DNA from: Inia geoffrensis
Taxonomy: Eukaryota; Chordata; Mammalia; Artiodactyla; Iniidae
DNA length: 64,000 bases
Assembly: GCA_036417435.1 (NCBI GenBank)
Contig: CM070919.1
Location: forward strand, 33,472,318 to 33,536,317
Direction: 5' to 3'
This document shows, in pieces, positions 34,959 to 46,580 of the stretch (its first letter is position 1; every line of letters starts with the position of its first letter). Made by a program: the position numbers and the translations under genes. Under the pieces are notes generated by a model. It was given only the letters and a program-made list of their open reading frames with translations. It had not been told where the DNA came from and did not search any database.

Positions 34959-37900
34959 TGGTAACAGGAACATACATATCGATAATTACCTTAAATGTAA
35001 TTGGATGAAATGCTCCAACCTAAAGACACAGGCTCACTGAATGGATACAAAAACAAGACCCGTACATATACGGTCTACAAGAGACCCACTTCAGACCTAG
35101 GGACACATACAGATTGAAAGTGAGGGGACGGAAAAAGGTATTCACGCAAATAGAAATCAAAAGAAAGCTGGAGGAGCAGCACTCATATAAGACAAAATAG
35201 AGTTTAAAATAAAGACTATTAGAAGACACAAAGGACACTACATAATGATCAAAGGATCAATCCAAGAAGAAGATATAACAATTGTAGATATTTATGCACC
35301 CAACATACGAGCACCTCAATACATAAGGCAAATGCTAACAGCCATAAAAGGAGAAATCGACAGTAACACAATCATAGTAGGGGACTGTAACACCCCACTT
35401 TCACCAATGGACATATAACCAAAATGAAAATAAATAAGGAAACACAAGCTTTAAATGACACGTTAAACAAGATGGACTTAATTGATATTTACAGGACATT
35501 CCATCCAAAAACAACAGAATACATTTTCTTCTCAGGTGGTCATGGAACATTCTCCAGGAGAGATCACATTTTGGATCACAAATCAAGCCTTGGTAAATTT
35601 ATGAAAATTGATATTGTATCAAATATCTTTTCAAACCACAGCACTATGAGACTAGATATCAATTACAGGAAAAAAAAATGTAAAAAATATAAACACATGG
35701 AGGTTAAACAATACACTACTAAATAACCAAAAGATCCCTGTAGAAATCAAAGAGGAATCCAAAAAATACCTGCAAGTAAATGACAATGAAAACACGATGA
35801 CCAAAAACCTATGGGATGCAGCAAAAGCAGTTCTAAGAGGGAAGTTTATAGCAATACAATCTTACCTCAAGAAACAAGAAAAATCTCAAATAAAGAACCT
35901 AACGTTACACCTAAAGCAATTAGAGAAAGAACAAAAAACCCCAAAGTTAACAGAAGGAAAGAAATCATAAAGATCAGATCCAAAATAAATGAAACAGGAA
36001 TGAAGGAAAAGATAGCAAAGATCAATAAAACTAAAAGTTGGTTCTCTCACAAGATAAACTAAATTGATAAACCATTAGCCAGACCCATCAAGAAAAAAAC
36101 GGAAGAAGACTCAAATCAATAGAATTAGAAACGAAAAAGGAGAAGTAACAACTGACACTGCAGGAATACAAAGGATCATGAGAGATTACTACAAGCAACT
36201 CTATGCCAATAAAATGGACAACCTGGAAGAAATGGACAATTTCTTAGAAATGCACAACCTGCCAAGACTGAATCAGGAAGAAATAGAAAATATGAACAGA
36301 CCAATCACAAGCACTGAAATTGAAACTGTGATTAAAAATCTTCTAACAAACAAAAGCCCAGGACCAGATGGCTTCACAGGCGAATTCTATCAAACATTTA
36401 GAGAAGAGCTAACACCTATCCTTCTCAAACTCTTCCAATATATAGCAGAGGGAGGATCACTCCCAAACTCATTCTACGAGGCCACCATCACCCTGATACC
36501 AAAACCAGACAAAGATGTCACAAAGAAAGAAAACTACAGGCCAATATCACTGATGAACATAGATGCAAAAATCCTCAATAAAATACTAGGAAACCGAATC
36601 CAACAGCACATTAAATGGATCAGACACCATGACCAAGTGGGGTTTGTTCCAGGCTTATTCCAAGGCTTCTTCACTATACGCAAAGCAATCAATGATCCAC
36701 CATATTAACAAGCTAAAGCATAAAAACCATATGATTATCTCAATAGGTGCAGAGAAAGCTTTCAACAAAATTCAACACCCATTTATGATAACAACCCTCC
36801 AGAAACTAGGCAAAGAGGGAACTTTCCTCAACATAATAAAGGCCATATATGACAAACCCACAACGAACATCATTCTCAATGGTGAAAAATTTAAACCATT
36901 TCCACTAAGATCAGGAACAAGACAAGGTTGCCCACTCTCACCACTAATATTCAACACAGTTTTCAAAGTTTTAGCCACAGCAATCATAGAAGAAAAAGAA
37001 ATAAAAGGAATCCAAATTGGAAAAGAAGAAGTAAAACTGTCACTTTTTGCAGATGACATGATACTATACATAGAGAATCCTAAAGATGCAACCAGGAAAC
37101 TCCCAGAGGTAGTCAATACATTTGGAAAAGCAGCAGGATACAAAATTAATGCATGGAAATCTCGTGCATTCCTATACGCTAATGATGAAAAATCTGAAAG
37201 TGAAATTAAGGAAACACTCCCAATTACCACTGCAACAAAAAGAATAAAATACCTAGGAATAAACCTGCCTAAGGAAACAAAAGACCTGTATGCAGAATAC
37301 TATAGGAAACTGATGAAAGAAATTAAAGATGATACAAACAGATGGAGAGATATACCATGTACGTGGATTGGAAGAATCAACATTGTGAAAATGACTATAT
37401 TACCCAAAGCAATCTACTGATCAATGCAATCCCTATCAAACTACCAATGGCATTTTTCACAGAACTAGAACAAAAAATTTCACAATTTGTATGGAAACAC
37501 AAAAGACTCCGAATAGCCAAAGCAATCTTGAAAAAGAAAAATGGAGCTGGAGGAATCAGGCTCCCTGATTTCAGTCTAAACTAGAAAGCTACAGTAATCA
37601 AGACTGTATGGTACTGGCACATAAACAGAAAGATAGATCACTGGAGCAGGATAGAAAGCCCAGAGATAAACCCATGCACATATGGTCACCTTATTTTTGA
37701 TAAAGGAGGCAAGAATATACAATGGAGAAAAGACAGCCACTTCAATAAGTGGTGCTGGGAAAACTGGACAGCTACATGTAAAAGAATGAAATTAGAACAC
37801 TCCCTAACACCATACACAAAAATAAACTCCAAATGGATTAAAGACCTAAATGTAAGGCCAGACACTCTAAAACTCTTTGAGGAAAACATAGGCACAACAC

Positions 37901-38766
37901 TCTATGACATAAACCACAGCAAGGTCCTTTTTGACCCACCTCCTAGAGAAATGGAAATAAAAACAAAAATAAACAAAGGGGACCTAATGAAACTTAAAAG
38001 CCTTCCTGCCGCAGAGGAAACCATAAACTAGACAAAAAGACAACCCTCAGAGTGGGAGAAAATATTTGCAAATGAAGCAACTGACAATTGGATTAATCTC
38101 TGAAATTTACAAGGAGCTCATGCAGCTCCATATCAAAAAAAACAAACTACCCAATCCAAAATTGGGCAGAAGACCTAAATAGACATTTCTCCAAAGAAGA
38201 TGTACAGATTTCCAACAAACACATGAAAGGATGATCAACATCACTAATCATTAGAGAAATGCAAATCAAAACTACCATGAGCTATCACTTCACACCGGTC
38301 AGAATGGCCATCATCAAAAAATCTACAAACAATAAATGCTGGAGAGTGAGTGGAGAAAAGGGAACCCTCTTGCACTGTTGGTGGGAATGTATATTGATAC
38401 AGTCACTATGGAGAATAGTATGGAGGTTCCTTAAAAAACTAAAAACAGAATTACCATAGGACCCAGCAATCCCGCTCCTGGGCATATACCTGAAAGAACC
38501 ATAATTCCAAAAGAGACATGTACCACAATGTTCATTCTAGCACTATTTACAACAGCCAGGATATGAAAGCAACCTAAGTGTCATCGAAGGATGAATGGAT
38601 AAAGATGTGGCCCATATATACAATGGAATATTACTCAGCCATAAACATAAATGAAATTGAGTTACCTGTAGTGAGGTGGATGGACACAGAGACTGTCATT
38701 CAGAGTGAAGTAAGTCAGAAAGAGAAAAATACCATATACTAATACATATATATGGAATATTTTTTA
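34959..38766 (+). pseudogene. L1 ORF2 (endonuclease / reverse transcriptase), broken
   Basis: L1 ORF2p nicks target DNA and reverse-transcribes L1 (and SINE) RNA there. About 3.8 kb, matching the usual 1,270-1,280 codons. The start codon position reads CTG at 34959. In the endonuclease part the QETH block survives (35078-35089), but the SDH motif reads SNH (IFSNHSTMRLDINY, inside 35424-35726). The RT part is split: 36178-36708 keeps [17 protein letters not shown] and [18 protein letters not shown], and 36629-37420 keeps the catalytic FADD at 37046-37057. A frameshift near 36690 separates them and another near 37415 ends the second. Then come in-frame stops at 37582-37584 and at 38029-38031. 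The Cys-rich C-terminal block ([18 protein letters not shown]) is at about 38337-38390. The protein cannot be made whole. Confidence 0.92.
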
Positions 38767-39123
38767 AAAATTGGTCTAAAGAACCTAGGGGCAGGCCAGG
38801 AATAAAGACACAGACATAGTGAATGGACTTGAGGACATGGGGAGGGGGAAGGGTAAGCTGGGACGAAGTGAGAGAGTGGCATGGACATATATACACTACC
38901 AACTGTAAAACAGATAGCTAGTGGGGAGCAGCCGCATAGCACAGGGAGATCAGCTCGGTGCTTTGTGACCACCTAGGGTGGTGGGATAGGGAGGGTGGGA
39001 GGGAGACGCAAGAGGGAGTAGACATGGGGATATATGTATATGTATAGCTGAATCACTTTGCTATAAAGCAGAAACTAACAATTGTAAAGCAATTATACTC
39101 CAATAAAGATGTTAAAAAAAAAC

Positions 39124-39135
39124 AACTTATGTATT
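39124..39135. repeat. L1 target-site duplication, right copy
   Basis: aacttatgtatt, partner of 32911-32922 with one mismatch. Confidence 0.8.
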
Positions 39136-40985
39136 AATTCTGGAATAAAATGGAAACAAAATCCCAGCAGAAGGCAGCAACAGATGTCTTCCTCTAGGAA
39201 AACTGCAGCTGATTTTACAATTTTCAATCCCATGCAACATACTGTGTCACTTGGTGACAGATAACAATACATAAACAATCCTAAATCATAGGTATTTTTT
39301 GAAATGTCAGGTATGGTAGATGTGTTAAAATGAGAAAAAACATTTTTATTCCAATGTGTTCACAAATACTATTTTACTCTGAACACCATCTTTATCGTAT
39401 AGCATCTAGCGATTTACACTTTCATAAGAGGAACAGAAACAGGGCATCACAAAGATCTTTTTGTCATTTGGTGGTTACACATAACCAGAGCTAAAGTACC
39501 ACTGAATCAAAACACAGTAGATACTAAGAAAAAAAGACTTTGGGCTGATTATTGAGATGTGAATCAGAAATGCCAATAAAGCAGGGAAAAAGAGAAATCT
39601 AAATAGATATTTGAATAAAGGTATCAAATTATTATTGCAATCTTTGAAGAGATAGTATTGCATTTGCTTTAAGCAGTGTGAAAAAAATACGGTTTTGCAA
39701 GTCATTTGGTTTGTAATATAATGAACCAAATGGCTTGCAGAAAATTTGGATGAATTCCAGTTCAAGAGCCACTATTCAAATTGATAGTGACAGCTCATTC
39801 GAGAGAAAAATGTTATTTTCAAATGATTGATATGAATTCAAAGGGGTGTGAAGAACTATAGTGTACTTTGTGCACAGGAGTTGTGACAGGTTGGCACATC
39901 TTTAATTCTGATTTAAAACAAGCCAGGGCATTGCAGTTTCCAACACCATTAAGTCTATATACCAAAGAAATTATTTGACTCACCGGAATATTCCACAAAA
40001 CAAAATCTGCCAAAATTTCAAAACTGTGAGTCTGATTTCTGTATTAGATTGGCACGCTATCTGCTAAAACTAATTCCAATGTTTTCTTCCATTAATAAGG
40101 GAAAAAATTCATACATATTAAGGAAACTTGATCATAACTTAGTAAATAAATACTCTTCTCTAATTGTGAAACTCAGAGGTGTACCAGGTGAAAGGAAATA
40201 GAGTCCCTGCCATAAAAATACAACATTAAAACTTGACATCAAAATAACTGGGTCATAATTCTACTGAATGACAAAGAGGGCTAAACGGAGAATAATGGCA
40301 AAATCCTTCAACCCATTTAGATTGTACTGATTTGGAGTATATACATTTTAATTCCTTAATTGTATTCTCAAAAAGACTAATTAGTGTTTTTCCAATACAA
40401 AAGCATTGAAAGGAGACCATCTGTACACTTTTGAGGGTGGTTTTCTCCTGAAACTATTCTGCTTTTTCAAAGTTTCTGTCGTTACAAAGTGGCATCATCT
40501 TACTGAACTATATCCTAGAAATGACTATTCTAATAGCTGTGACTTACAAAAAAGTTAAGATGCGTTGTCTATTTAGTGAGATGTTTTCTATATTGTCATT
40601 TTACTCAAAAGCATTGTAGGCCCTTTTTCCTAGTTTATGTATGTTAATTGTCATAAGCTGTTATTTGCGATGCTAGTCAAAAACAAAAATGGACTACAGG
40701 TCAAAGAAGTACCTGTATGCATGCTATCAGGCATGAGTCAGTTATCTTTCAATGAAACTGACAGGAATCAAAATCAAAATCTAACTGCAAAGAGCAGGCT
40801 GTAAACAGCTTTAGGCAAGGTTTGATAGAGACATCCAAAAATTTCCTGAAGAAAAAAATGTTCTTCGGGAATATTTCTGTCTTTTGGCTACGTGATCATT
40901 CTCTTGAGACATCTGTACACGACGGCACAAATGAGCAACAGAAGATCTCGGCTGAAGGATATCTTACTGTCAATAACCTTTAAAA
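39136..40985. other. Repeat-poor, no gene recognised
   Basis: About 1.85 kb with no recognised transposon. Composition is less monotonous than the flanks, particularly 40380-40980. It could hold conserved non-coding sequence, but I have no comparison to test that. Confidence 0.4.
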
Positions 40986-40995
40986 GAAGAATGTC

Positions 40996-41130
40996 GGGAC
41001 TTCCCTGGCGGTCCAGTGGTTAAGATTCCATGCTCCCAGTGCAGAAAGCACAGGTTCGATCCCTAGTCGGGGAACTAAAATCCCACATGATGCACAGGCG
41101 GCCAATAAATCAATTGATCAATAAATAAAT
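40996..41130 (+). mobile_element. Older CHR-type SINE
   Basis: Head gggacttccctggcggtcca, a canonical B box GGTTCGATCCC near 41053, and a tail of aataaat units in place of pure poly(A). More diverged and shorter than the GC-rich copies. A weak TSD is possible: gaagaatgtc (40986-40995) and gaagatgtc (41131-41139). Confidence 0.85.
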
Positions 41131-43046
41131 GAAGATGTCACCATTTTCTGTACCCCTTTCAACTCATTAAAATAAATCTGACTGTCTCAGTTTTGGTAAA
41201 GTGTCCTTTTATCAACTAAAAATCATGCCCAAAGGAATGGTACACATTGACCTGCCTTAAAATTCTACTACTGCGTTTCTTACACTGAAGGCCTCATTTG
41301 TAGACCACATCACGTAAGGGAGGAGCAATTTCCCAAAGTAACTGAAGGATTCTGTTACCTAAGGAAAGGAGGAGAGCAACAGATGTTGAAAGAAACGATA
41401 AGATAGCCAAATTATCCCTGTGATTAGCCTCTATAACACTATTTTCTCCTTCAATCTCTTAAATTCCCATTTTTAAAATCTCGCATTTATGTTACTGCTG
41501 ATCATCATCTCCACAGGACCACTGTGAAATGTTTGTATTGTACATCAAGAAAGAAAAGAAGTCTCTGTACTGAAGCAGAGGAGAATTTTAAAAATAAATG
41601 TAATATTCAAAATAACGTAATGTGTGTTTACTCATACACCAGCACAAATGGCCTCAATGTTATTTTACTCTTGAAATACACAACAGGGCTCTTACATGTT
41701 AAAATGCAGTGCTGTTTTTACTTAGCTGGGTGTATGAGAATCAGGAAATTTGGAGCAAGCAACAGCTTCAATGGAGCCCTTCATTGAGACAAATCATAAA
41801 TCACTTAAAGGTATATTCAGATGGATTGAGTATGTGAAGATAAATGTCTAGTGCTTACAAATTTAGTTTGAAGCCAAATAATGTAAAATATATAAGTTCA
41901 ATGTTTCTATTTTTCAGCTGTGCACATTATCATATTTCATTTCTACTTTTTATACTGCTTGAAGCTATCCATTTAAAAATACAAACAGATAAGTCACATA
42001 AATCACACATTCTACAAAGGCCACCAAGCTACCCATTTTCCACACATACACACAGAAAACTACTTTCTTCATTACAGTATAACTCTAATTAAAATAAACA
42101 TCAACCTGAGCTTATGCTTGGCAGCTCAGTGCACAGACATAGTTACTGCCTTAATCCAATCATCTTTGTTTCTCATTTTAATGCTTACTAAAAAATATTA
42201 ATCGATATAATCTGAAGTTTTAGGTACATAAAAAAAAAACAAGGAATATGGCAAGGAGAAAAAAAACAGTAGAGCATGTAAAGGCTAAACAAGAAATAAA
42301 AATATTCAACTTGAACTTTAAAGAGCAAACGACAGATTGTAAATTATGTTTGCTTTAGGAAGGCTTAAGCTGTGGATCCAGTAAAATTGCACCAGACAAG
42401 TCAAAATTCCATTGACCTTGGCAATGTTTGAAGGGAAATATATTCATGGAGATCCCCTGTGCTGAAATTAATCTCTTGTCTTAATAAAATAAAAGTGATG
42501 TTTCTTTCTCAAAAGAAATAAAAGACATAGTTTGGCTTGTGTTACCTGTGAATGCTTGGGGAAGAAAAACTAGTCATTTGAAGCACTGTGGTCTTTTAAG
42601 AAAATCTTATCTGCTACTTGTCACAATAAGTCAATCATGGAGTATCAGTGCAGCGAGGCAGTTTACCAATCTATGTTCCTTTTCATCTCTCTCTCAGAGT
42701 CTCTAAATAGCACCTTTGAGTATTTAGTGACCTTTTACACTGCATTTTGGGAAAATTTTATTTTATTCTCTTAAGCATGGTTAGATACAAAAACTTCACT
42801 TTATACTTTACCTCAGATAGATTAATATATTTATTAGAAGAGCTGCTAACGTTTTTAAAGGTTTCAGAATGGGAGACTCAGGAGAGTGGAAATGAAGTAA
42901 AAAACAAAATGTATTCTAGGACTATTTTATTGAATGAACTTTTTTGTTTTAGGACAACTGATGACAGAGAAAAAAATGTGCAGATACTACAGAGAATCCC
43001 ATATACTGTACACAGAGATGCGTCTATTATTGGCATCTTATATTAG
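41131..43046. other. No gene recognised
   Basis: About 1.9 kb, AT-rich and repeat-poor. Frames up to 99 aa (42747-43046) show no family signature or plausible splice context. Confidence 0.4.
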
Positions 43047-43400
43047 TGTAGTCTGTTACAATTAATGAACCAATAACCAATTACCATGTTATCTAAAATG
43101 CATGCTTCATTCAGAATTCCTTAGTTTTCACCTAATGTACTTTTTTTGTTTTAAGATCCCACCCAGCAGAGCACATTTCATTTAGTGGTCATGTTGCTTA
43201 AGCACCTTTGGCTGTGACAGACTTTTCTTGCTTTTCATATACTTCACAGTTTTGAGAAGTACTGGCTCAGGTATTTGTAGAATGTTTCAACTGGGATTTT
43301 TCTGATATTTTCCTTTTGGGTATACAGAGATTATGAGTATTTGGAAGGAAGACCACATTGGTAGAGTGTCATTGTCATTATATTTGAAAAGATGCTCCCT
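43047..43400 (-). mobile_element. Old L1 3'UTR fragment, antisense
   Basis: Antisense L1ME/L1M 3'UTR: gttacaattaatgaaccaat at 43055, the attccttagttttcacctaa segment (43116), and gagaagtactggctcaggta (43254). Related to the fragment at 4985-5520. Confidence 0.65.
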
Positions 43401-43419
43401 TTCTTTAATAATAATTTTT

Positions 43420-44365
43420 AAAAATGGAAGCTGAACCCATAATTGCTATATTGTACACCTATCAAAATGGTAAAAAAGAGACAGACAATATCATTGATGA
43501 GATTGTAAAGTAAATGGAACATGCATAGATTGCTGATAAGAGGGTAATATAGTGCAACCAATTTACATAATTATTTGACATTTTCTATTAAAGTTGCAAG
43601 TTATAATACAACTCCTACATAACGGGATTGTATTCAATGGAAATGTATACGCTCTTTCCCTCAAAGACATATAAAAGATATTGCATAAGAACATCATTCA
43701 TAATAGTATGAACCTGTAACTACCCAAATGTTTTTCTACAGAAAAATGGATGATTAAATTGTAGCATAGTCACACAAATGCATGTGTTGTCCAGTATGGT
43801 AACCACTAGCCACATGAAACTGGTTAAATTTTAATTAAAAATATTTAATTTCTCAGTTACACTAGCCATACTGTAAGTGCTCAGTAACTATATGTGGATC
43901 ATGGATGGCTACTTTACTTTGCAGCATATTATAGTGCATACATGCGGCTGTTCCCATACTACAGAAAGTTCTATTGGACAGCCCTGTGAACACTGAGAAT
44001 GAAAGATTTGAAACGATATATAAAATAATTTGTATGAATCTCAAAATTACAATGTTGAATAAAAGAGGCAGAAACAAAAGAGTATACGCCATATTAATTC
44101 ATTTATATAAAGTCCAATAACTGGCAAAATTTATCTAGAGTACTAGAAGTCAAAATAGTGGTTATCCTTGGGGAGTTCAGTGACTGTAAGAGGCAAAACA
44201 AGGTTTTGTGGTTCAATCTATGTTTTGTTTCTTAACCTAAGTACTAGTTACATGGATATCTTCACTTGGTGAAAATCCATTCAAAAGTACATTTATAATT
44301 TGTGTGCTTCTCTGTATGGTTTATGATACTTCAATGTAATGTTTACAAATATAAAGAAAAATGTG
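43420..44365 (+). mobile_element. Old L1 3' end, sense, split by a hAT element
   Basis: Sense old L1 3' end: a tgctgataagagggtaatat block (43530), a caaatgtttttctacagaaa block (43725), then after the insertion gaatctcaaaattacaatgt (44036), aatagtggttatccttgggg (44153) and the tail acttcaatgtaatgtttaca (44328). Confidence 0.7.
43781..43986. mobile_element. hAT-Charlie type non-autonomous element (MER3/MER58-like)
   Basis: About 206 bp with inverted-repeat-like ends: left ttgtccagtatggtaaccac and right agttctattggacagccctg. The internal text includes a ccactagccacatg block, typical of small hAT MER elements. The family name is tentative. It sits inside the L1 at 43420-44365. Confidence 0.65.
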
Positions 44366-44822
44366 TCACACTATCAAGGATTATTTACCGAGCCAAAGCA
44401 CTAGGAAATGAAAGTATTCCATCTTGCAAAACAAACAAATGGACAATAACAACAACAAAACCTGAGCTCTGAGTCAGCAATCCCCAATTGCTCAATAATC
44501 AGCAATCCACAACAGTAAACTTCCTTTCATATCACATCACATCCATATCACTGCTTTTATGAACAACCTTCTGCTGCAGTGTTCAAACGTAGTAGTCTGT
44601 ATTTATTAGATTGTCATTCTTGTTTTCAGAGTTGATTCATAGCCTTTATTCCTGCCTCTTCATGAGAAAAGCTTTCATATCATGAAAACATCTCTTTAAT
44701 AAGGCTATAAATACTGATCTAAATTCCATGTATTCCAAATATATATGTCTCAGTCATCTTTGATTATAAGCATTCACACTGGGACTTAGAAATTCATTGG
44801 TAAATATTCCTGAATATATCAC
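44366..44822. other. No gene or repeat recognised
   Basis: Unassigned. Short AAC-rich run at 44447-44460. Confidence 0.4.
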
Positions 44823-45421
44823 TGTTACCAGAGATTAGGTTCTTGTCTCGTTGCAGAAAGAATTCAGAGATGAGATGCAGAGATCAAGAAAGGAAAGTCT
44901 GGATATGTTAAGTGATAGTATGCTCTCAAGGGGAGAGCGGGCAGACTCAGGTGAGTAGCTGCCCTGAGTTTCTTTGGCAAGCTGGATATGCGGGGTGTAG
45001 AAATGAAGAGGTGGAATATTCATTGGGGAGGCAGAGGATTAGGGCTGTCTTTCCTGATTTTCATCCCAGTTCCACCTTCCCAAGGGGAGGAGGCATTTCA
45101 TCCTTATTTAGTCTTGACTGGAAGTGTCATGGCAGTGGTACATGATGGGAACGTCTTATCTGCGAAACTAGTTTTATTGTAATGAGAGAATAATGAGCAA
45201 AAGGTTGCCTTTGAAGCAGAGATTCCCACCTTTTTCCACCTTCTTTGTCTGCCTCCAGGACACCTGACACCCCAAAATATGTGGTTTCCTGTTAGTCTGG
45301 AGGTTCCTGCTTTTCTTTGTCTACCCAAGGACCCCCATATTGTTTACAAGATGCTTGGTTTCCTGCTATTTGGCCTGTGCCCATTTCTCTGCTCATGTAT
45401 ACCTATCTGCCTGTTCTAACA
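44823..45421 (-). mobile_element. Probable solo LTR (ERV1-type)
   Basis: About 599 bp, bounded by TGTTA at 44823 and TAACA at 45421, a matching 5 bp inverted terminal pair. A 4 bp direct repeat, tcac, flanks it (44819-44822 and 45422-45425), the size usual for gamma-type ERVs. The left part carries gcagaaagaattcagagatg, which on the minus strand is the end-of-LTR text commonly seen in ERV1 LTRs. No retroviral genes or primer-binding site lie beside it, so it is a recombined solo LTR. The subfamily is unknown and the identification rests on ends, TSD and this motif. Confidence 0.6.
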
Positions 45422-45729
45422 TCACCACTGACAGTCTTACGGCATACTATTTTTATTACATCTGTTTTTGGTTAAACTTTCCTTGGCCCTGAGTCTGAAG
45501 CTTCAAGATTTTAAAGACACTGAGAGGTATCCTGTGCTTTGCTTCCTTATTTTCTGTATGCACATATGTAAATATCACTTCTTTATGTAAATCAAAGAAT
45601 TCACTCATCACCATGATAGATAATAGATATCAAAGAACAATGAATACAGAAATGAGGTTAAGCCAGAATAAGAAAGGTTCACAAAATTAATTTCTGAAAG
45701 TCTAGAACTGCTATTATAGCAAAGTAATA

Positions 45730-45764
45730 CATATATATATATATATATATATATCTATATATAT
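45730..45764. repeat. (AT)n microsatellite
   Basis: AT repeats with one ctat interruption. Confidence 0.9.
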
Positions 45765-46429
45765 CTTACTATAACATTTCTATTCCCCAATATGAGAATG
45801 AAACATTAAGTACATGATTCAAAACATCTGTAGAGAATTAAAACAAACAAATGAGTAAACAAAACCAGATTATTAAGACTTTCTGAACAACTATCAAGAA
45901 AGTATGGGCTGGATGTATATTCCATGGGTCTGCTGGCCACTGAAATCTACATTTGCATGTGAAAATAGTAAAATATACATAAGAGTTTTGACAAATGGTA
46001 AGGGGAAGGGACTACATAAATGCAGTGAAGCTGTAACTGTGATTTGTGATTTATTAATTCCAATAAGAAAACGTTAAAAAATGTAAAATTACTTTTTTTC
46101 TGAAACAGCAGAGTTAGAAATACCCAAAGACTAATAATGACAATAGCCATCTAGGATTATATGATATTTTCTAGTACACAGCATCTAAAATAACTCTGCA
46201 TGCAATTTATAATCAACTAAAATGCTAATTTTTACTTTGGTGGTATCTTTTGAGTAAAGCAACGATATTTGTACTTTTCAACTAGGTTTATGTTACCTTA
46301 AAAGTTAGATATTGTACACTTCTTTTCGTGAGTCCTCTGAGATCTCTAGATTACCCTCTTTTCTATTCTACAGTGGTAGATTTAGAACAGCATTCATAAT
46401 AGAATATAAATATCCTAGGCATCTATGAT

Positions 46430-46580
46430 GGCTTGGCTAGTCTGCTAACATGTCTCTACATGTACTGGCTGGTAAATCTGGGCATGTTTCTCAACTGTGG
46501 TTGTGCCGGTTTCCTCATTATCAGCTTTTTAGTAAGTTTATGTTATGAAAATGAATAAATGTTTCTAACGAACTGGGCAA
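46430..46580 (+). repeat. MIR SINE remnant
   Basis: taaatctgggcatgtttctc (46473) then tttcctcattatcagctttt (46511) follows the MIR order of 'gggcaagttacttaacctct...tttcctcatctgtaaa'. Confidence 0.45.

Larger units (their letters stand above)
32923..39123 (+). mobile_element. 6.2 kb L1, both ends present, inactive
   Basis: Cetartiodactyl-type L1 with a recognisable 5' end, 5'UTR, ORF1, ORF2, 3'UTR and short poly(A), flanked by a 12 bp TSD (32911-32922 and 39124-39135). The 5'UTR is about 1.1 kb, but its GC-rich central part appears to be missing: text jumps at about 33065-33070 from the first block (cagacttcccaaaagacacc) to a distal block (gcgacttacacgcagaggcg). The T-rich part at 33380-33510 remains. 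ORF1 and ORF2 both carry frameshifts and stops. Copy divergence is low, so this is one of the younger elements in the window, but it cannot move itself. An L1MA-like origin for other fragments here does not apply to this copy. Confidence 0.93.

Noticed and set aside
36772..37230. 152 aa minus-strand frame inside the large L1
   Set aside because: Antisense shadow of the L1 reverse-transcriptase region, with no independent support.
36629..37420. 263 aa plus-strand frame as a possible active reverse transcriptase gene
   Set aside because: It is the middle of L1 ORF2, cut off by frameshifts at both ends, with no start of its own.
40996..41130. tRNA gene (it has a canonical B box)
   Set aside because: It is a tRNA-derived SINE: no cloverleaf with an intact acceptor stem, and a SINE body and tail follow.
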